NCBI GenBank assembly: GCA_015490465.1
Contig: WFXS01000031.1
Coordinates: 1-42,822, forward strand
Source of the DNA: Caldifarciminota bacterium
GTDB taxonomy: Bacteria > Hydrothermota > Hydrothermia > LBFQ01
Length of the DNA stretch: 42,822 nucleotides
Reading direction: 5' to 3'
In this document: positions 39,565 through 42,822 of the stretch, one piece after another
Position numbering within the stretch: position 1 is the stretch's first letter
Layout: every line of letters begins with the position of its first letter
Program-made: the position numbers and the translations under genes
Notes under the pieces: generated by a model
Told to the model about the DNA's origin: nothing
The model's input: the letters and a program-made list of their open reading frames with translations, nothing else
Databases searched by the model: none

Positions 39565-40237
39565 ACTTCCTGACCCTCTTTGAGTAGTCCTCAAGCGCCC
39601 GGAAGAAGTCCTCCTCCCGGAAGTCCGGCCAGAGGGTGCTGGTAAAGTAAAGCTCTGCGTAGGCCGACTGCCACAGGAGGAAGTTGGAAAGCCTGTACTC
39701 CCCGGCTGTCCGTATTATGAGGTCAACGTCCGGGAGGTCGGGGTCGTAGAGGTACCTGCGGAAGCTCTCCTCGTCCACCTCCTTAACACCCTCCCGGATT
39801 ATCTTATTCACGGCGCTGACGATCTCCCTCCTTCCCCCGTAGGAGAGGGCGAGGGTCAGAACTAACCTGTCGTTTTTGGAAGTCTCCTCTACGGTGTGGT
39901 TCAGGATGTTCAGGACGTCGGGCGGGAGGAGGTGTAGCTCCCCTATAGCCCTGACCTGAACACCGAGATGGTTCAGGTTCTTTATCTCCCTCCTCAGGAG
40001 TATCCTGAGCATGTACATGAGCGCCCCCACCTCCTCCGCCGGCCTCTGCCAGTTCTCCGAAGAGAAGGTGTACAGGGTCAGGTACTTGACCCCCACCTTC
40101 CTCGCGGCCCTTATAACGGAACGGACGGACTCCACGCCGACCTTATGCCCCATCACGCGCGGCAGGCCCCTCTGCTGGGCCCACCGCCCGTTCCCGTCCA
40201 TTATTATCCCGACGTGGGTGGGGACCTTACTCTTCAA
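39548..40237 (-). CDS. uppS: Isoprenyl (undecaprenyl) diphosphate synthase
   Basis: 229 aa. HVGIIMDGNGRWAQQRGLPR contains Asp14, and later blocks TFSSENWQRP, LALSYGGRREIV and IRTAGEYRLSNFLLWQSAYA. It condenses IPP onto FPP in cis to give the C55 lipid carrier of cell-wall synthesis. The usual RTSGEQR loop reads RTAGEYR here. TTG start at 40237 overlaps the end of frr, with AAGGA upstream. Confidence 0.94.
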   Translation of the reverse strand: MKSKVPTHVGIIMDGNGRWAQQRGLPRVMGHKVGVESVRSVIRAARKVGVKYLTLYTFSSENWQRPAEEVGALMYMLRILLRREIKNLNHLGVQVRAIGELHLLPPDVLNILNHTVEETSKNDRLVLTLALSYGGRREIVSAVNKIIREGVKEVDEESFRRYLYDPDLPDVDLIIRTAGEYRLSNFLLWQSAYAELYFTSTLWPDFREEDFFRALEDYSKRVRKFGKVL

Positions 40238-40784
40238 GAATTTCCTTTTCCTTCTTCTGGAGTATCTCGTTAACCTGCTCTATGTACTTATCGGTTATCT
40301 TCTGGATCTCCTTCTCAGCGCGGAAGCGGTCGTCCTCCGTTATCTCCTTGGCCTTCTCCATCTCCCTCACCTTCTCTATGGCTTCACGTCGGGCGTTCCT
40401 TATGTGGATGCGGGTCTCCTCCGCCAGCTGTTTGGCCAGTTTCAAGAGCTCCTTCCTCCTCTCCTCCGAGGGTTTCGGTATGGGTACCTTCAGGACCTTG
40501 CCCTCCCGTATGGGGTTGAGGCCGAGGTTGGCGGCCCTTATGGCGTTCTCAACGCTGGATATGGCGGAAGGGTCCCACGGCTGGACGATGAGGGCGCTCT
40601 CCTGCGGATGAACGTTTATGCCGGCTATCTGCCTTATGGGGACCTTCTGGCCGTAGTAGTCCACCTTCACACCTTCCAGTATGGCGGGATTCGGCCTCCC
40701 TATCTGGATTCTGGAAAGCTCCTTTTTGAGGTACTCCACGGCCTTCTTCATGGAGTCCTCCATTTCACGGTAGATCTCGTTCAT
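40227..40784 (-). CDS. frr: Ribosome recycling factor
   Basis: A 185-aa RRF: an N-terminal segment MKKAVEYLKKELSRIQIGRP with the helix start, NPAILEGVKVDYYGQKVPI, VQPWDPSAISSVENAIRAAN and PIPKPSEERRKELLKLAKQL, as in all bacterial RRFs. It splits post-termination ribosomes together with EF-G. It leads the unit: TAGAAT ends 7 nt before ATG 40784. The common partner pyrH is not present; uppS and cdsA follow as in many bacteria. Confidence 0.97.
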   Translation of the reverse strand: MNEIYREMEDSMKKAVEYLKKELSRIQIGRPNPAILEGVKVDYYGQKVPIRQIAGINVHPQESALIVQPWDPSAISSVENAIRAANLGLNPIREGKVLKVPIPKPSEERRKELLKLAKQLAEETRIHIRNARREAIEKVREMEKAKEITEDDRFRAEKEIQKITDKYIEQVNEILQKKEKEILEE

Positions 40785-40791
40785 AGCGTAT

Positions 40792-40797
40792 ATTCTA
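40792..40797 (-). promoter_or_regulatory. -10 box of frr
   Basis: TAGAAT on the minus strand, 7 nt before ATG 40784. A leaderless translation-factor gene. Confidence 0.6.
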
Positions 40798-40813
40798 ACG
40801 CCGCATAATTAAC

Positions 40814-41590
40814 TTAAGTTGCGGATAGGACTATTGATAGTTCCCTCATCAGGATCGCCCCGACGCTCCCGCACCTATGGGAATGGTCAAGGGTAGGCAG
40901 GTACTCCACGATCTCCGCACCCAATAGTTTCCCCTTAAGGGCGTAGAGCAGTTTCAGGAGTTTTACGAACCTGACGCCCATAGGCTCCGGGTTGCTCACG
41001 CACGGGAACTCCGAAGGGTCTAAAACGTCCACATCCAGAGAGAGGTAGACCTTACCGTGGACCTTTACGAAGTCCAGCGCACCGGAGAGGTCGTACATGT
41101 TGCCGTACTTCGGTACGTACTCCTGAGAGCCGACGGTCCGGTACCCGAAGGTCCCGACGGTAAAACCCTCCTCCTCCAACCTCCTCATTACCGTGGCGTG
41201 GGAAAACCTCCCTCCGTAATCGTCCCACCTGTCCAGATGGGCGTCTAAATGTAATATGGCGAAGTTCCCTATCCAGTCCCTCAACGCCCTGACCGTAGCC
41301 CACGTGATGGTGTGGTCCCCTCCGAGGAACAGGTACGGAGCCTTACGCGGGTCGTTGCGGGCGAACAGGGACTTTATGCGCACGGCTATGCGGTCAAGCC
41401 TCTCTTCCGGCTTCAGGTCAAAGTTGACCCAGAGGTCACCGGCGTCGTGAAGGGAAGGCATCCGGGCCTTCTGGAGTGGGCTGTACTCGTCTATACCCCA
41501 GAGGTGCCACCTGAGGTGGGCAGGTCCCAACGCCGCCCCGCGCAGGAAGTTGGCCTCCGTCTCAAAGGGTACGCCCACTAAGTTTATCAT
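40814..41590 (-). CDS. Agmatinase/arginase family ureohydrolase
   Basis: 258 aa. All Mn2+ ligands of the ureohydrolase family are present: GGDHT (His93), DAHLD (Asp116, His118, Asp120) and SLDVDVLDP (Asp186, Asp188, with Asp191). It hydrolyses a guanidino group of agmatine, arginine or similar compounds to urea. Agmatinase (polyamine route) fits best, but guanidinobutyrase- or formiminoglutamase-type activities cannot be excluded. It overlaps the upstream nucleotidyltransferase by ATGA. Confidence 0.88.
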   Translation of the reverse strand: MINLVGVPFETEANFLRGAALGPAHLRWHLWGIDEYSPLQKARMPSLHDAGDLWVNFDLKPEERLDRIAVRIKSLFARNDPRKAPYLFLGGDHTITWATVRALRDWIGNFAILHLDAHLDRWDDYGGRFSHATVMRRLEEEGFTVGTFGYRTVGSQEYVPKYGNMYDLSGALDFVKVHGKVYLSLDVDVLDPSEFPCVSNPEPMGVRFVKLLKLLYALKGKLLGAEIVEYLPTLDHSHRCGSVGAILMRELSIVLSAT

Positions 41591-42516
41591 AGGAGAACCG
41601 TCCCGTCGGGTACTCTCTCGTCCTTCAGGACGCGCCCCGGCCCTATAACGCAGTCCTCACCTATCACCGTATCCCCGAGCAGGGAAACGCCCGGATATAT
41701 CACCGTATCTCGTCCTATCTTAACGGAGTACTCCACGTAAACGGTCTCCGGCAGGACGAAGGTTACCCCCTCGTCCATCCATCCCTCTTTGATCCTCCTC
41801 TGCATGATCCTCTCCACCTCCGCGAGCTGGCGGCGGGTGTTTACACCGAGGATCTCCTCCCAGTCGTCCGTCCTATGAACGAGGACCCTCTCCATGAAGT
41901 TGAAAACGTCCGTCAGGTAGTACTCACCCTGTGCGTTCTCCGGAGTTATCCTTTTAAGGGCTTCAAAGAGCCTGTCGGCCCGGAACATGTAGAATCCGGC
42001 GTTTACCTCCCTTACCTTCCTCTCCTCCTCCGTGGCGTCCCGATGTTCAACTATGCGCAGGAAACGGTCCCCCTCCCTTATCACCCTTCCGTACCCTTCG
42101 GGGTTGGGTACCTCGGCCGTGAGTACGACCGCGTCGGCATCGCTGGAGAGGAGTTTCTCGTACATCTCCCTCAGGGTACCGCCCCTTATGAGGGGGGCGT
42201 CCCCGCTTCCGACGTACACTACGGCTCCCTTCGGGATCTCGCTTTCGGCGTACCTGACCGCGTCCCCCGTCCCCCTCGGAACCTCCTGAACTATGACCGA
42301 GACCTTTTCGTACCGTGACGTTACCTCTCTCAGGAGGGCGTGGTTCGTTGAGTTTCCCACCACGATTATTTTCACGGGGTCAAGGGTCTTCGCACTCTCT
42401 ATAACCCATTCAATCATCGTCCTCCCGGATATCCTGTGGAAAACCTTCGGAAGCTTTGACTTTATCCGTCTGGATTGACCACCGGCCAGTATAACGGCGT
42501 AGAGGTTTGAAGCCAT
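41587..42516 (-). CDS. GlmU-like sugar-phosphate nucleotidyltransferase lacking the acetyltransferase domain
   Basis: 309 aa. The N-terminal pyrophosphorylase domain has VILAGGQSRRIKSKLPKVFH at residues 8-27 (consensus LAAGxGTRMxSxxPKVLH), VQEVPRGTGDAVRYAESEIP, VVYVGSGDAPLIRGGTL and EVNAGFYMFRADRLFEALKR. A short left-handed beta-helix tail (about 258-300: VEYSVKIGRDTVIYPGVSLL) follows, but only a few turns; full GlmU is about 450 aa with a long acetyltransferase helix. It probably makes UDP-GlcNAc or another NDP-sugar only. The first-loop residues deviate from the GxGTRM consensus. Confidence 0.8.
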   Translation of the reverse strand: MASNLYAVILAGGQSRRIKSKLPKVFHRISGRTMIEWVIESAKTLDPVKIIVVGNSTNHALLREVTSRYEKVSVIVQEVPRGTGDAVRYAESEIPKGAVVYVGSGDAPLIRGGTLREMYEKLLSSDADAVVLTAEVPNPEGYGRVIREGDRFLRIVEHRDATEEERKVREVNAGFYMFRADRLFEALKRITPENAQGEYYLTDVFNFMERVLVHRTDDWEEILGVNTRRQLAEVERIMQRRIKEGWMDEGVTFVLPETVYVEYSVKIGRDTVIYPGVSLLGDTVIGEDCVIGPGRVLKDERVPDGTVLL

Positions 42517-42525
42517 GGGGAGGGT

Positions 42526-42531
42526 ATTTTA
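42526..42531 (-). promoter_or_regulatory. -10 box of the GlmU-like gene
   Basis: TAAAAT on the minus strand, 9 nt before ATG 42516. Confidence 0.5.
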
Positions 42532-42670
42532 AGACGGAGAGGCGCGGATATGCCAGCGGGGGAGGGGTGAACCTTCAACTGAAATTACGTTTTCCCCTGC
42601 CCTGAAACACCTCTTCACGCGTTTGCGGGTGATCCCCTCCGAATTCCGTCCACGTAATACGTTTCATCCG

Positions 42671-42676
42671 TAGAAT
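42671..42676 (+). promoter_or_regulatory. -10 box of the CcmE-like gene
   Basis: TAGAAT, 7 nt before ATG 42684. Confidence 0.55.
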
Positions 42677-42683
42677 AGGCGAA

Positions 42684-42822
42684 ATGAGGAAGGTGGTTCT
42701 GTTCTTTCTGTCCCTTATCCTGGTGGTGGGGTACATCCTGTTTGCGGCTTCCCGTAACTACGTCTACTACCTTACGGCGGACGAACTCGTTGTGCAGGCT
42801 CAGAAGTACGACGGCAGAAAGG
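42684..42822 (+). CDS. ccmE: CcmE-like heme chaperone, N-terminal part (cut by window edge)
   Basis: 46 codons are visible: MRKVVLFFLSLILVVGYILF then AASRNYVYYLTADELVVQAQ. The N-terminal membrane anchor followed by a Y-L-T-x-x-E-L segment is the start of CcmE, the periplasmic heme chaperone of cytochrome c maturation system I. The heme-binding His lies beyond the window, so the call rests on the N-terminus only. Confidence 0.6.
   Translation, partial: MRKVVLFFLSLILVVGYILFAASRNYVYYLTADELVVQAQKYDGRK

Noticed and set aside
1-42822. CRISPR array, rRNA genes or intact insertion sequence
   Set aside because: No regularly spaced repeats, no rRNA signature and no transposase with terminal inverted repeats were found.

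Overview
The window is gene-dense bacterial chromosome, apparently about 55% GC, rich in AGG/AGA arginine and ATA isoleucine codons, as in many thermophiles. Three secreted proteins end in a Por-type (T9SS-like) C-terminal domain, and there is a FadL/OmpP1-type porin and several lipoproteins. The best guess is an uncultivated thermophilic, diderm member of the FCB-related candidate phyla (WOR-3/Hydrothermae-like). That placement is inference. Nothing points to a prophage, plasmid, CRISPR array or intact insertion sequence.

Layout. 1-1415 (-): start of a GT4 glycosyltransferase (cut by the window edge), a HIT hydrolase and a UbiA prenyltransferase. 1496-4714 (+): ilvE, a YjbQ protein, an unknown 366-aa protein and a DUF374 acyltransferase, translationally coupled. 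4771-8516 (+): a TauE/SafE permease, a FadL-like porin and a secreted protein. 8517-9106 has no gene but holds repeats and possible RNA structure. 9107-14264: an SDR (+), then (-) holB, PGI/PMI, rfbD and a lytic transglycosylase. 14319-14870: a frameshifted coiled-coil gene and decayed sequence. 14886-17082 (+): a lipoprotein, then rpsT-sufU-ZnuA-like. 17144-22725 (-): a secreted vWA protein, icd-usp, and rpmA-lipoprotein-gpsA-radical SAM. 23120-28423 (+): dnaE, two small genes, tRNA-Val (-) and a UPF0104 membrane protein. 28395-33386: a phosphoesterase and YtxH protein (-), a membrane protein (+), two Uma2 nucleases with a 28-codon ORF (-) and an acyl-CoA synthetase (-). 33564-35852 (+): two unusual DNA-binding proteins. 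35964-38803 (+): a secreted protein, then a bifunctional nuclease-xer pair. 38800-42516 (-): frr-uppS-cdsA and a GlmU-like/agmatinase pair. 42684 to the end (+): start of a CcmE-like gene.

The strongest window-wide signal concerns gene starts. For about 26 transcription units a TAGAAT, TAAAAT or TATAAT -10 box ends only 5-10 nt before the start codon (ATG, GTG or TTG). The mRNAs of dnaE, rpsT, rpmA, frr and most other lead genes should therefore be leaderless or carry only a few 5' nucleotides. The exceptions are a porin, one secreted protein and the Uma2 pair, which have longer leaders and clear GGAGG sites. Downstream genes in operons are mostly coupled through ATGA-type overlaps.

Because the promoter fixes the start, a second pattern becomes visible. 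The non-lipoprotein secreted proteins have very short, uncharged signal sequences of about 8-12 hydrophobic residues. Other points of interest are a zinc-ribbon/HTH/PUA-like protein beside an HTH/helical-repeat protein, a 28-codon ORF coupled to a Uma2 gene with decayed relatives elsewhere, a lipoprotein with a probable non-AUG start, a GlmU-like protein without the acetyltransferase domain, and an archaeal-lipid-type UbiA enzyme.
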